Below, piece after piece: positions 16,251 to 22,926 of a DNA stretch of 24,994 nucleotides (positions are counted from its first letter, which is position 1; every line of letters starts with the position of its first letter). The translations under genes were made by a program, and so were the position numbers. Under the pieces are notes generated by a model. That model was not told the origin of the DNA, searched no databases, and saw nothing but the letters and a program-made list of their open reading frames with translations. The stretch spans positions 1 through 24,994 of the forward strand of contig CAKRIL010000041.1 of assembly GCA_934343915.1 (NCBI GenBank), read 5' to 3'. This DNA is from an uncultured Lachnospiraceae bacterium. Its GTDB lineage: Bacteria; Bacillota; Clostridia; Lachnospirales; Lachnospiraceae.

Positions 16251-16334
16251 CTCGAAGCGGTGGAAACGAACGGTTGTCCAACCGCGCAGATAGCGGTCTT
16301 TAAAAATGTATTCAGCGTCATATTATATGTGAAT

Positions 16335-16577
16335 ATGAGTGCTGAATACGAGGACGCTATTGAAAGTGATGTGATTACTTTCAAGATGATACAGGATTGG
16401 ATAATGTACACTTATGATATTTCAATAAGTAAATCCAGTATCACACAGGTAAAAAATAAATGTGGTTTAAAAGAATTAAAAATAGGTTCTGCTGTGGCTG
16501 AATCCAATCCAAAACTAAGAAGTCAGAAAGAGAAATACGTTTTGGAAGCATTTAAGTATTTTAAAATCGTAGGTTAA
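16335..16577 (+). CDS. Small ORF resembling the C-terminal tail of RlmD
   Basis: This 80-residue ORF is counted from ATG at 16335. The same frame is open from 16215, inside ssrA, which cannot be the true start. The sequence (FKMIQDWIMYTYDI, SSITQVKNKCGL, KYVLEAFKYFKIVG) resembles, from memory, the C-terminal extension found on 23S rRNA uracil methyltransferases of many Lachnospiraceae, a small helical module. No ribosome binding site is evident, and a hairpin (16310-16347) covers the start. It may be a leftover of a methyltransferase gene or a stand-alone DNA/RNA-binding module at the edge of the island. Confidence 0.5.
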   Translation: MSAEYEDAIESDVITFKMIQDWIMYTYDISISKSSITQVKNKCGLKELKIGSAVAESNPKLRSQKEKYVLEAFKYFKIVG

Positions 16578-16607
16578 AGGTGTCTGTTTTTACAGGCATC
16601 TTTTTTT
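16578..16607 (+). terminator. Intrinsic terminator downstream of ssrA and the RlmD-tail ORF
   Basis: A 9-bp stem with two G-U pairs (16578-16586 with 16593-16601) is followed by seven T residues. Another short hairpin (16610-16624) follows directly. Confidence 0.75.
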
Positions 16608-16662
16608 GTGCGCTTAAGAAGCGCATACGGGAGCTTTTCTGAATGAAAGGAGGTTGCATAAG

Positions 16663-17571
16663 ATGGATGCACTAGCTTTTGAACCATACACTTTTGAGGA
16701 TGGTTTACAGATTAGTTTAAGAAAGAGATACCCGGATGCGGACATATCAATTTTTGATGTGAGCAAGAATAACGGGGTTAAGCTTCGAGCCTTGACGATT
16801 AAGAAGCAGAACAGCAATATAACACCTACAATCTACATTGACGGTTTCAGGGAACGCTATGAGAGGACACACGACATGAATGAAATTTGTGAGAAGATTG
16901 TAGAGATAAACGAGAATAGAAGTGTGGAAAATTTGGATATTAACATGCTTCGCTGCTTTGACAACGCAAAGGAGAGAATCTGTGCAAAGCTTATCAACAG
17001 GGAAAAGAACACGGAAATGCTTGCGGAGATACCGCACCGTGATTTCCTTGATTTGGCGGTTGTGTATTACATAAGTATTGAAGTCTGTGATGGCACAGCC
17101 TCTTTACTGATACACAATGGACTGGTTGAGAGCTGGAATGTCGATGAAGAGGAACTCTACAATATCGCCATAAAGAACATGCCAAAGCTTCTCCCTGCCG
17201 GTGTTAAATCATTGTTTCAGGTTGTCAGTGGAATGGTTGATGATACGGGCGTTGACATTGATGAAGCGATACAGGGAATCTCTGAAAGTATGTATGTGGT
17301 CACCAATGAGATGAAGACATTCGGTGCGGCAGTATTACTGTACCCGGAGTTTTTGAAGCAGATGGCAGACCACGTTCAGAGCAGCTTCTACATTATTCCA
17401 AGCAGTATACATGAAGTTATTGTTGTCTTGGATACAGATGAACTGATTGATGCAGAAGGACTGCTTGAAATGGTTAAGCATGTCAATGAAAGTGTTGTTA
17501 CGGAAGAACTGCTTGCAGATAATGTTTATTATTACGACAGAGAAAGCGATAAAATCAAGGCGTTGTTTTGA
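16663..17571 (+). CDS. DUF5688 family protein
   Basis: The product is 302 residues, soluble and acidic, with no signal peptide or membrane helix. It matches the DUF5688 pattern I recall from Lachnospiraceae: an early TIYIDGF segment, AEIPHRDFLDLAVVYYI in the middle, LLPAGVKSL, then MYVVTNEMKTFGAAVLLYP and SFYIIPSSIHEVIVVLD near the C-terminus. Its biochemical role is unknown. The frame opens at a TTG (16654), but ATG at 16663 has GGAGG (16649-16653) at 9 nt. It is the first gene of a same-strand set with the sigma-like, VirD4-like and ClpP genes, though a hairpin terminator separates it from the next. Confidence 0.8.
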   Translation: MDALAFEPYTFEDGLQISLRKRYPDADISIFDVSKNNGVKLRALTIKKQNSNITPTIYIDGFRERYERTHDMNEICEKIVEINENRSVENLDINMLRCFDNAKERICAKLINREKNTEMLAEIPHRDFLDLAVVYYISIEVCDGTASLLIHNGLVESWNVDEEELYNIAIKNMPKLLPAGVKSLFQVVSGMVDDTGVDIDEAIQGISESMYVVTNEMKTFGAAVLLYPEFLKQMADHVQSSFYIIPSSIHEVIVVLDTDELIDAEGLLEMVKHVNESVVTEELLADNVYYYDRESDKIKALF

Positions 17572-17596
17572 CATAAGCAGATGGTACAGCACATGC

Positions 17597-17624
17597 AAAG
17601 GCAGGAGAGTTATCCTGCCTTTTT
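17597..17624 (+). terminator. Intrinsic terminator/attenuator before the sigma-like gene
   Basis: A perfect 10-bp stem (17597-17606 with 17613-17622) with a 6-nt loop is followed by T residues. It ends at the ribosome binding site of the gene starting at 17638, so it may regulate that gene as well as end the DUF5688 transcript. Confidence 0.75.
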
Positions 17625-17637
17625 AAGGAGCGCAGAT

Positions 17638-18252
17638 ATGGAAAATGAGAAAAACAAAGAACAATACTATGGCTACGAGCGGCTTGTAAGTCTTGGCGGT
17701 TTCATAGGAGCAAAGGCAAAGAGCATTCTGTATGGTCTGACCACGGAGGGGGTTCGTGATGCCATTGAACACACAGGCGGTATAGATGCAAACTTTTGGA
17801 GATTGGTGCCGGAGCTGGAATTTATTGATGATGAGTACGCAACGCCTGAATCATACACGGAGCTGGATGATGGAACGGAGGAAGCTGTCTTTGCTGAGAA
17901 GGGCGAGGGCAGCTTCTATCAGTTCCGAATGATTGCTACGGCGATGTGTATAAGGGAAAGCATAAAGCAGAACAGAAAGCCTTTCTTTGCTCACTGGACT
18001 GTGAGTAGAAAGCTTAGAAAGGTTTTAGACGGTCTGACACCGTTGGAAGAAGCAATACTTTGTGAATGGCTTGGATTCGGAAAGTCGGAAGCAGGTTCAG
18101 TGGATGCTATATGTAAGAACATGAGCTTTTACTCCACATATGAACATGTAAGGCAGATTTTGTATAAAATAGATTCTTATTTCCGTAACTATCCAAATGA
18201 AAGAGAAGAACTCAGTGAGTATGTTAAAAAGCAGAAAGAAGGTGGACTATGA
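17638..18252 (+). CDS. Protein with sigma-70 region-4-like C-terminal half
   Basis: The product has 204 residues. The N-terminal 120 are not recognised. Residues about 129-184 read like sigma region 4: LTPLEEAILCEWLGFG resembles the LTPREREVL-type block, and YEHVRQILYKIDSYFR resembles the recognition helix RERVRQIE. No region 2 (core-binding) is visible, so this is more likely a regulator with a sigma-4-type helix-turn-helix than a true sigma factor. AAGGAG (17625-17630) supports ATG at 17638 over an upstream in-frame ATG at 17581. Its stop overlaps the start of the VirD4-like gene (ATGA), so the two are coupled. Confidence 0.6.
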   Translation: MENEKNKEQYYGYERLVSLGGFIGAKAKSILYGLTTEGVRDAIEHTGGIDANFWRLVPELEFIDDEYATPESYTELDDGTEEAVFAEKGEGSFYQFRMIATAMCIRESIKQNRKPFFAHWTVSRKLRKVLDGLTPLEEAILCEWLGFGKSEAGSVDAICKNMSFYSTYEHVRQILYKIDSYFRNYPNEREELSEYVKKQKEGGL

Positions 18253-19517
18253 CAGACATGACATGTCTTGCAGATGGAATTGTGATTCCGGACACTCCGG
18301 GTACGGAAGGAAACAGAAATACGTTAGTTGTAGGCTCTACGGGCAGTGGAAAATCGGTAAGCATAATTTATCCGAAGCTGTTACACACTTATGAAGCTTC
18401 TATTATCGTCCCGCTTTCAAAAGTGGACGTTATGGAACGCTTCTCCACGATGATGAAAAAGAGAAACTACAATGTAGAGATTATGGATTTTATAAATCCA
18501 CAGAACTCAACCGTGTGCTATGAGCCTTTGGCTTACATTAACAATGATGAAGATATTAAGAGCTTTGCTTTAAATATGGTAGGGATGCAGGAAGCAAGGA
18601 ACATGGAACCGTACTGGTATGAGGCAGCAGCAAATGTTATCAGTGCGGAAATTATGATTATAATGCAGAACGCGGAATACGCAGGCAAGAAGGCAAGATT
18701 TTCAGATGTGGTTAAATTGCATGAGGTTTTAAAACTTTGTGGCAGCGAGCTTGCATATACCAACCTCGATATATTTTTTAATACAGCACAACGCATGTTC
18801 CCGAAGTCGAACATAAAGCAGCTGCTTTCAGTGGTGAGCGGTGTTGCTCCTAAGACTGCAAGCTGTATATTATCAATAGTAAATAACGCATACGGAAATA
18901 CGTTTACAGAAAGTATTATAAAGACAATAAGGCTGAATAAAAGACTGGACATTGAGAGAATCGGAAATAAAAAGACTGTTCTTTTTGTACTTACGTCAAC
19001 AATGAACAAAGCAGCTCACAGATTTATAAATCTTTTTTATGCACAGGTCTATAAGTCACTTTTTGAGTATGCACAGAAGCAGCCGACAGGAAGACTTCCG
19101 ATACCTGTACACATACTGTGTGATGATTTCTGCTGTGGATGCGTGATAAAAGACATGGATTCATACATAAGCATAATGCGAAGCACAGGGATGGATGTAT
19201 TTATGCTTATACAGAGTGAAGCACAGCTACGGGCATTGTACGGTGAATATGCAGCACAGACAATACTTGATAACTGTGATAACTATGTATACCTTGGCGG
19301 CAATGACATATCCACGGCAAGAAATGTGGCAGAGAAAATAAATAAGCCTGTCAGCACGGTTCTGTCATTACCGCTTGGTGATGTCATTGTAATAAGGCGT
19401 GGACATAAGCCAGTCACGGCACACAGATACAGAACGTATGAAGATGAAATCTACAAGGAAAATTTCATGGAAACAAAGGAGGTGATACAGAATGATATGG
19501 ACACCGGCAGTTTCTGA
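18249..19517 (+). CDS. VirD4/TraG-like ATPase (type IV coupling protein family), soluble
   Basis: The 422-residue P-loop ATPase is of the type IV coupling protein family, whose members form hexamers that pump DNA or protein into secretion channels. Walker A is GSTGSGKS (residues 29-36). The Walker B region VHILCDDF (287-294) has Asp-Asp where the family has Asp-Glu. LFVLTS, QSEAQLRALYG and LGGNDISTARNVAEKI match the TraG C-terminal ATPase core. The usual N-terminal membrane helices are absent and the first ATP-binding strand begins about 25 residues in, so the protein appears cytosolic and shorter than the usual 550-700. It overlaps the upstream gene by 4 nt and clpP-like by 26 nt. It could be a conjugation ATPase or a repurposed partner of the protease. 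Confidence 0.82.
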   Translation: MTDMTCLADGIVIPDTPGTEGNRNTLVVGSTGSGKSVSIIYPKLLHTYEASIIVPLSKVDVMERFSTMMKKRNYNVEIMDFINPQNSTVCYEPLAYINNDEDIKSFALNMVGMQEARNMEPYWYEAAANVISAEIMIIMQNAEYAGKKARFSDVVKLHEVLKLCGSELAYTNLDIFFNTAQRMFPKSNIKQLLSVVSGVAPKTASCILSIVNNAYGNTFTESIIKTIRLNKRLDIERIGNKKTVLFVLTSTMNKAAHRFINLFYAQVYKSLFEYAQKQPTGRLPIPVHILCDDFCCGCVIKDMDSYISIMRSTGMDVFMLIQSEAQLRALYGEYAAQTILDNCDNYVYLGGNDISTARNVAEKINKPVSTVLSLPLGDVIVIRRGHKPVTAHRYRTYEDEIYKENFMETKEVIQNDMDTGSF

Positions 19518-20079
19518 GGAAAGCATATACGGAACAAGAGAGGTACTTCTGCAAACCAAGCAATTTACAGATGGAATTATGTTTTTGACAGGTAACATCA
19601 CGGATGATACGGCTAATCAGTTCATTTCTGAGATTATGTACCTGAACAAAGAAAAAAAGCCGATTACGCTCTACATTAACTCGTGCGGTGGGAGCGTTAC
19701 GGCTGGGTTATCCGTTTATGATGCAATACAGGCGTATGAGGGTGAGTTCAATATACACTGTTATAGTGTTGCCGCATCGATGGCAGCTATTATCCTTGCC
19801 TCAGGAAAAAAGGGACACAGGTTTATTACTCCCCACGCTAAAACCATGATACATGAACCGGCTCTTGCAAACAAGATTAGCGGTTCTGCAAGTAATATAG
19901 AAGAAACGGCAAAGAATATGCTCGAAACCAAGAATCTTCTTAATTCCATTATGGCAAAGCACACAGGCAGGACGATACAGGAAATAGAAGAGGCTACACG
20001 GTTTGACAATTTCATGGATGCGGAGAAGTCTATTGCATTTGGTTTATGTGATAAAATACGTTCCGTATTTTCCGAGTGA
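19492..20079 (+). CDS. ClpP-like serine protease (S14 family), element-encoded
   Basis: The 195-residue protease subunit has the ClpP fold, which forms barrel-shaped tetradecamers that degrade proteins fed in by AAA+ unfoldases. The catalytic triad is intact at expected spacing: Ser96 in VAASMAA, His121 in MIHEP and Asp172 in RFDNFMDAE. FLTGNITDDTAN and YINSCGGSVTAGLSVYDAIQ match ClpP, with Cys where PGG is usual. Length matches chromosomal ClpP. A strong AGGAGGTGAT lies inside the upstream gene, and the start overlaps the VirD4-like gene by 26 nt. No Clp ATPase is encoded nearby, so it may use host ClpX/ClpC or the adjacent VirD4-like ATPase. Prophage prohead protease is an alternative, but no phage genes are present. 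Confidence 0.88.
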   Translation: MIWTPAVSEESIYGTREVLLQTKQFTDGIMFLTGNITDDTANQFISEIMYLNKEKKPITLYINSCGGSVTAGLSVYDAIQAYEGEFNIHCYSVAASMAAIILASGKKGHRFITPHAKTMIHEPALANKISGSASNIEETAKNMLETKNLLNSIMAKHTGRTIQEIEEATRFDNFMDAEKSIAFGLCDKIRSVFSE

Positions 20080-20116
20080 GTTATTGAACCCGATTCCCAC
20101 ACCATGGGAATAATAA

Positions 20117-20150
20117 GAGGCTGGCAGGTTTTCTGTCAGTCTCACTTTTT
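20117..20150 (+). terminator. Intrinsic terminator after the ClpP-like gene
   Basis: An 11-bp stem with two G-U pairs (20117-20127 with 20133-20143) is followed by a T-run. A separate perfect 7-bp hairpin at 20091-20109 lies just before it. Confidence 0.8.
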
Positions 20151-20180
20151 ATTATATTACAGTCTACAAGAATAAGTGTC

Positions 20181-20388
20181 ATATCAGTTTATCAATTAAC
20201 CTATTATTTTTCATTAAAGAGCACAGTGTAAAAAATGATGATAAATCAGCGGTTTTTGCCTGTGATTATCACTTTATCATTTTATCACTTTTATACACAA
20301 ATAATATTATATATGTAATTAAGAAAGAGTATATGTAGTGTAATGAAAAAAGTTTCATACACAGAATGATAAACTGATAAAGTGATAA
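20181..20388. repeat. Clusters of 8-bp repeats ANTGATAA with inverted arrangement
   Basis: Tandem octamers occur in three groups. At 20365-20388, plus strand, are AATGATAA, ACTGATAA and AGTGATAA with no gaps. At 20266-20289, minus strand, are AGTGATAA, AATGATAA and AGTGATAA. At 20181-20196, minus strand, are ATTGATAA and ACTGATAT. One further degenerate copy (GATGATAA) lies at 20237-20244. The two triplets face each other across about 75 bp of AT-rich DNA. An 11-bp direct repeat TTTTGCCTGTG flanks the pair on the outside (20254-20264, 20396-20406). Tandem short repeats of this kind are typical operators of ribbon-helix-helix proteins or origin iterons, and such a gene follows at 20595. Confidence 0.85.
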
Positions 20389-20453
20389 GACAGCCTTTTG
20401 CCTGTGCCCTGTGATTTCTTTGGGGTATCTTAGCGTGACACATTTTGTGTTAC
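20266..20453. other. Candidate replication origin or centromere
   Basis: Between the octamer triplets lies TTATACACA (20291-20299), which matches the DnaA-box pattern TTATNCACA, followed by an AT-rich stretch to about 20364 that ends in a hairpin (20337-20361). To the right is a perfect-but-one palindrome GTGACACA/TGTGTTAC (20435-20453). This combination resembles a plasmid-type origin or partition site. No replication initiator is visible in the window, so function is inferred only. The rest of the 500-bp gap between the ClpP-like gene and the RHH gene shows no other gene. Confidence 0.4.
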
Positions 20454-20594
20454 AAAATAAAACACTGGAAAAAGCACATATTACAGCACAAATGACGTGG
20501 CATGTTTGTGACATAGTATTTGGATGTGGAAAATATTATAATGGATTGGATAGCGATTAAGGTAAATAACGCAGGGGAAAGGAGGGTTACGGCT

Positions 20595-20777
20595 TTGAGA
20601 AAATTTGTAGTTACTCCAAAGGAAGATGATAAATCACTGACCATGACGGTGAGAATCAATAAGGCATTACTGGAAGAATATGACGATTTAGCCGTCAAAA
20701 CTAACCGTTCCCGCAACGAGCTTATATGTATGGCGTTGCAATACGCTCTTGATAATATGGAGCTTAAAGAACGATAA
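20595..20777 (+). CDS. Ribbon-helix-helix DNA-binding protein
   Basis: The 60-residue protein has a CopG/Arc-type fold: a short beta strand SLTMTVRI, helix A KALLEEYDDLAVKTN, and helix B SRNELICMALQYALDNM. Dimers of such proteins bind tandem short repeats, and the octamer array lies immediately upstream, so it is a likely ligand. The start is taken as TTG at 20595 because GGAGGG (20581-20586) is at 8 nt. A longer reading with a TTG at 20520 (85 residues) or ATG at 20541 lacks a good ribosome binding site. Possible roles are copy or transfer control, partition, or an antitoxin, although no toxin gene is seen beside it. Confidence 0.75.
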   Translation: MRKFVVTPKEDDKSLTMTVRINKALLEEYDDLAVKTNRSRNELICMALQYALDNMELKER

Positions 20778-20858
20778 AAAGCACACCATAAAACATAGAG
20801 AAGCCTGAAGCTATGAAGATGCCGATACGGCAAAACAATAAGGAAGGACAGATTAAAG

Positions 20859-20942
20859 ATGACTTACCATGAAATCAGAAATCGTAATAGGGACGAGCCA
20901 AGCGTTAGTAAGGACAAGCTCCGGCTCCGGAGACAGTTGTAA
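20859..20942 (+). CDS. Possible 27-residue basic peptide
   Basis: A short ORF starts at ATG after AAGGAAGGA and encodes a strongly basic peptide ending KDKLRLRRQL. A CTCCGG/CCGGAG palindrome (20919-20932) overlaps its end. No family is recognised. It could be the N-terminal stub of a broken gene or a chance ORF. Nothing else is seen between 20778 and 21045. Confidence 0.25.
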   Translation: MTYHEIRNRNRDEPSVSKDKLRLRRQL

Positions 20943-21045
20943 ATAGAATATTTATACAGACCCTCCGGTGAAAGCCAAAATATATTTGCTCTAAATGTTC
21001 ATAGGCTATTTTCTCCTTGAAAATTACATATCTGTGTGATGTTAT

Positions 21046-21288
21046 TTGCTTGCAGATGTCAACAGCTTAGCATTATCCCTTCTCTTCAACCTCGCAGCAG
21101 TACTTGACATGCAGACGTTCTACGCAACCGTGTGCAGTGTCCCGTTAGACAAAGCCTTCTGGGCGAACACGGCGTGCAACGCAGCAGCCGCCGTGATGAT
21201 GACGGTAATGTACGTCAGCCTCAGAACGATAATGGAACACAACAGAGAGAAAGACCCACAGGGCACAAGAAAGGAGCAGCATGAATGA
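21046..21288 (+). CDS. Small hypothetical membrane protein A
   Basis: The ORF is up to 80 residues from a TTG at 21046. The first in-frame ATG is at 21109. There are two hydrophobic segments (about residues 5-22 and 40-62) and a charged C-terminal tail. No good ribosome binding site precedes either start. Support comes from its 3' end: the last codons contain the ribosome binding site of the next gene, and its stop overlaps that gene's start (ATGA). No family is recognised, and the start is uncertain. Confidence 0.4.
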   Translation: MLADVNSLALSLLFNLAAVLDMQTFYATVCSVPLDKAFWANTACNAAAAVMMTVMYVSLRTIMEHNREKDPQGTRKEQHE

Positions 21289-21518
21289 GCAGGAATAACC
21301 ATGAACAGGACATAAAAGACAGGCTGAAATTAGCCATGAAAATAACCATTACCGTTATCACCGTGGCAGTACTAAGCATGTGTCAGATAATAGTAATCGC
21401 GGCACTTGGCAAAGCAGCCTGCACAGGTGAAATCACAACGATAATCGCAGCGGGAGTACTGCTGACCGCGTGCCTTGTGGGCATAACGGCATTTTTAAAT
21501 ATCAATAAAAGACGGTAA
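21285..21518 (+). CDS. Small hypothetical membrane protein B, two helices
   Basis: The 77-residue protein has a charged N-terminus (about residues 1-17), two hydrophobic helices (about 18-40 and 48-70) and a basic KRR end. AAGGAG at 21271-21276 supports ATG at 21285, and the start overlaps the previous stop. The hairpin topology with both ends probably inside the cell resembles holin-like or conjugation accessory proteins, but there is no specific evidence for either. No family is recognised. Confidence 0.6.
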   Translation: MSRNNHEQDIKDRLKLAMKITITVITVAVLSMCQIIVIAALGKAACTGEITTIIAAGVLLTACLVGITAFLNINKRR

Positions 21519-21536
21519 AGACACTATACTCAGTGC

Positions 21537-21566
21537 TTGACAGCACCGGGCAGGTTTGTGTAAAAA
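21537..21566 (+). promoter_or_regulatory. Probable promoter of the lipoprotein gene
   Basis: TTGACA (21537-21542) and TAAAAA (21561-21566) are separated by 18 bp. The -35 sits inside a small palindrome GTGCT-TGAC-AGCAC, which could be an operator. Confidence 0.5.
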
Positions 21567-21597
21567 AGATTTTAATTTAAGAAAGGATAAATAAACC

Positions 21598-22317
21598 ATG
21601 AGAAAGAGAATTTTAACCATGACTGTCGCAGCCGTGACAGTAATCGCAGCCATGACAGGCTGTAATAAGAAGGACGCAGGAAGCGTTGAGACAACCAAGC
21701 AGAACACGGTAACGGACGCTGAGACTACGACTGCTGCGGAGACCACCACAGAGGCAGAGACAACGACCGAGGCAGAGACCACTACGGAGTACAGCTATGA
21801 GAATGACCCGTACTTCGATATGGAGAATGCACATGATGGCTCATATGGCAGCAAATGGTGTCTCATCGACGGTGATACATATATGGCTATCACCGGTGCG
21901 GAGTGTATCGCAGAGAATGTGCCGATTACGATGAAGGGTCTCCACGGCACATATGCAGAGCTCCATTACTACGGTCACAATGAAAAAATATTCTTGGACG
22001 AACTTCAGAACGGTGACGAGTTCAATACGGATGTCATAAAGAAAATCTACACAGTTCCTGAACAGCCGTACATTGAAAGAAAGTATTCGTATATACCTGT
22101 ACTATGGATTGGCGAGGATGAAACACCGTGTTCTGATAAGTATGCATCCCTTTACTGTGTAAGATTTCTCTGTGAGTTTGACCTTGACGGCAAAACAACA
22201 TGGCAGCTCTGCACCAAATGGAACTTCGAAAATGAATACGGTGTGGACATCAACGATTATATTGACTACAAAGCATACGCAAGAACCATCGTGGGAATAA
22301 CGCCTGAAACAGAATAA
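21598..22317 (+). CDS. Thr/Glu-rich lipoprotein, function unknown
   Basis: The 239-residue lipoprotein has a signal peptide with a lipobox ending MTGC (Cys22). A low-complexity linker of ETTT(E)A repeats follows (about residues 41-64), then an external domain (about 65-239) rich in Tyr, Asp and Cys. Repeated Thr-Glu tracts after the lipid anchor are common in Gram-positive surface lipoproteins and act as a spacer through the cell wall. The C-terminal domain is not recognised. AAAGGAT precedes the ATG. It has its own promoter and terminator, so it is a single-gene unit in the island, possibly a surface-exclusion or adhesion factor, though this is a guess. Confidence 0.75.
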   Translation: MRKRILTMTVAAVTVIAAMTGCNKKDAGSVETTKQNTVTDAETTTAAETTTEAETTTEAETTTEYSYENDPYFDMENAHDGSYGSKWCLIDGDTYMAITGAECIAENVPITMKGLHGTYAELHYYGHNEKIFLDELQNGDEFNTDVIKKIYTVPEQPYIERKYSYIPVLWIGEDETPCSDKYASLYCVRFLCEFDLDGKTTWQLCTKWNFENEYGVDINDYIDYKAYARTIVGITPETE

Positions 22318-22331
22318 CACAAACCATCAAG

Positions 22332-22357
22332 AGAGCCTGTTCCGACAGGCTCTTTTT
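22332..22357 (+). terminator. Intrinsic terminator after the lipoprotein gene
   Basis: A perfect 9-bp stem (22332-22340 with 22345-22353) with a TCCG tetraloop is followed by T residues. Confidence 0.9.
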
Positions 22358-22387
22358 AATGCCACAGGGAAAGGACATAAAAGCGCC

Positions 22388-22591
22388 ATGCCACAAACCG
22401 ACAAGGCATCAGACAGGGCAGAGCTCACGGCAGCATACAGAACCATGATTGCACTGGCAGATGAGTACAACGCAGTCATGGACTGTGACGAAGCCGATGA
22501 AAAAACCATAAGGCACTTGAAGCAAAGCACAAAGCGTGCGAGGAACGCCGTGCAGTCTGTCAAAAACATACTGCCGCGCGCAGAGCATTAA
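22388..22591 (+). CDS. Small helical protein, paralog 1 of 3
   Basis: The 67-residue protein is predicted all-helical and rich in Ala, Asp, Glu and Lys. The core (SDRAELTAAYRTMIALADEY, then DEADEKTIRHL and a basic helix) aligns by eye with the two genes that follow, which share the pattern Arg-Glu, Glu-Leu, a conserved Leu-x-Asp-x-Tyr and an acidic loop before a second helix. It lacks the C-terminal VTVTDFE of the other two. AAAGGAC at 22370-22376 is somewhat distant from the ATG. No family is recognised. Confidence 0.55.
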   Translation: MPQTDKASDRAELTAAYRTMIALADEYNAVMDCDEADEKTIRHLKQSTKRARNAVQSVKNILPRAEH

Positions 22592-22611
22592 ACCGGGAAA
22601 GAGAGGCTGTC

Positions 22612-22926
22612 ATGCAGAAAATAAACATACCACGAAAAACCGATGAAATCCACATAATATCCGGCAGAGAGAAAAGAGAGCTCGAAAGCATACAGAAGAT
22701 AATGGCAGAGCTTATTGACACCTATGACGGTGCGGAAAACCCTGAGAGCAGCACGTCATGTCAGGATATGGAAGAGTTAAGAAGCCGCATGGAGCCCGTG
22801 ATGGCACGCATGAGAATAGCCAACACCGTGATGATAGGTGTCCTGTACAACTGTCCGGCGGTCGGAGTGACCGTAACGGACTTTGAACAGAAAGGGGGCA
22901 CGGACACATGCAGAAAGTCTATGTGA
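22612..22926 (+). CDS. Small helical protein, paralog 2 of 3
   Basis: The 104-residue cytosolic protein consists mainly of two long helices (about residues 17-40 and 50-82). Its IISGREKRELESIQKI and LIDTYDGAEN segments and its VTVTDFE near the C-terminus match the next gene product, showing a tandem duplication. The last ten residues read through the ribosome binding site and start of the next gene, giving a 19-nt overlap. The start follows GAGAGG. No family is recognised; a small adaptor or inhibitor is conceivable but unsupported. Confidence 0.6.
   Translation: MQKINIPRKTDEIHIISGREKRELESIQKIMAELIDTYDGAENPESSTSCQDMEELRSRMEPVMARMRIANTVMIGVLYNCPAVGVTVTDFEQKGGTDTCRKSM

Noticed and set aside
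16215..16334. Extension of the RlmD-tail ORF upstream into ssrA
   Set aside because: It would start within the tmRNA T-arm and is simply open by chance there.
19492..20079. Phage prohead protease instead of ClpP
   Set aside because: The full ClpP length and triad spacing are kept, and no portal, capsid or terminase genes are nearby.
20181..20388. CRISPR array
   Set aside because: The repeats are 8 bp, gapless and in both orientations, with no spacers and no cas genes. They fit protein-binding sites.
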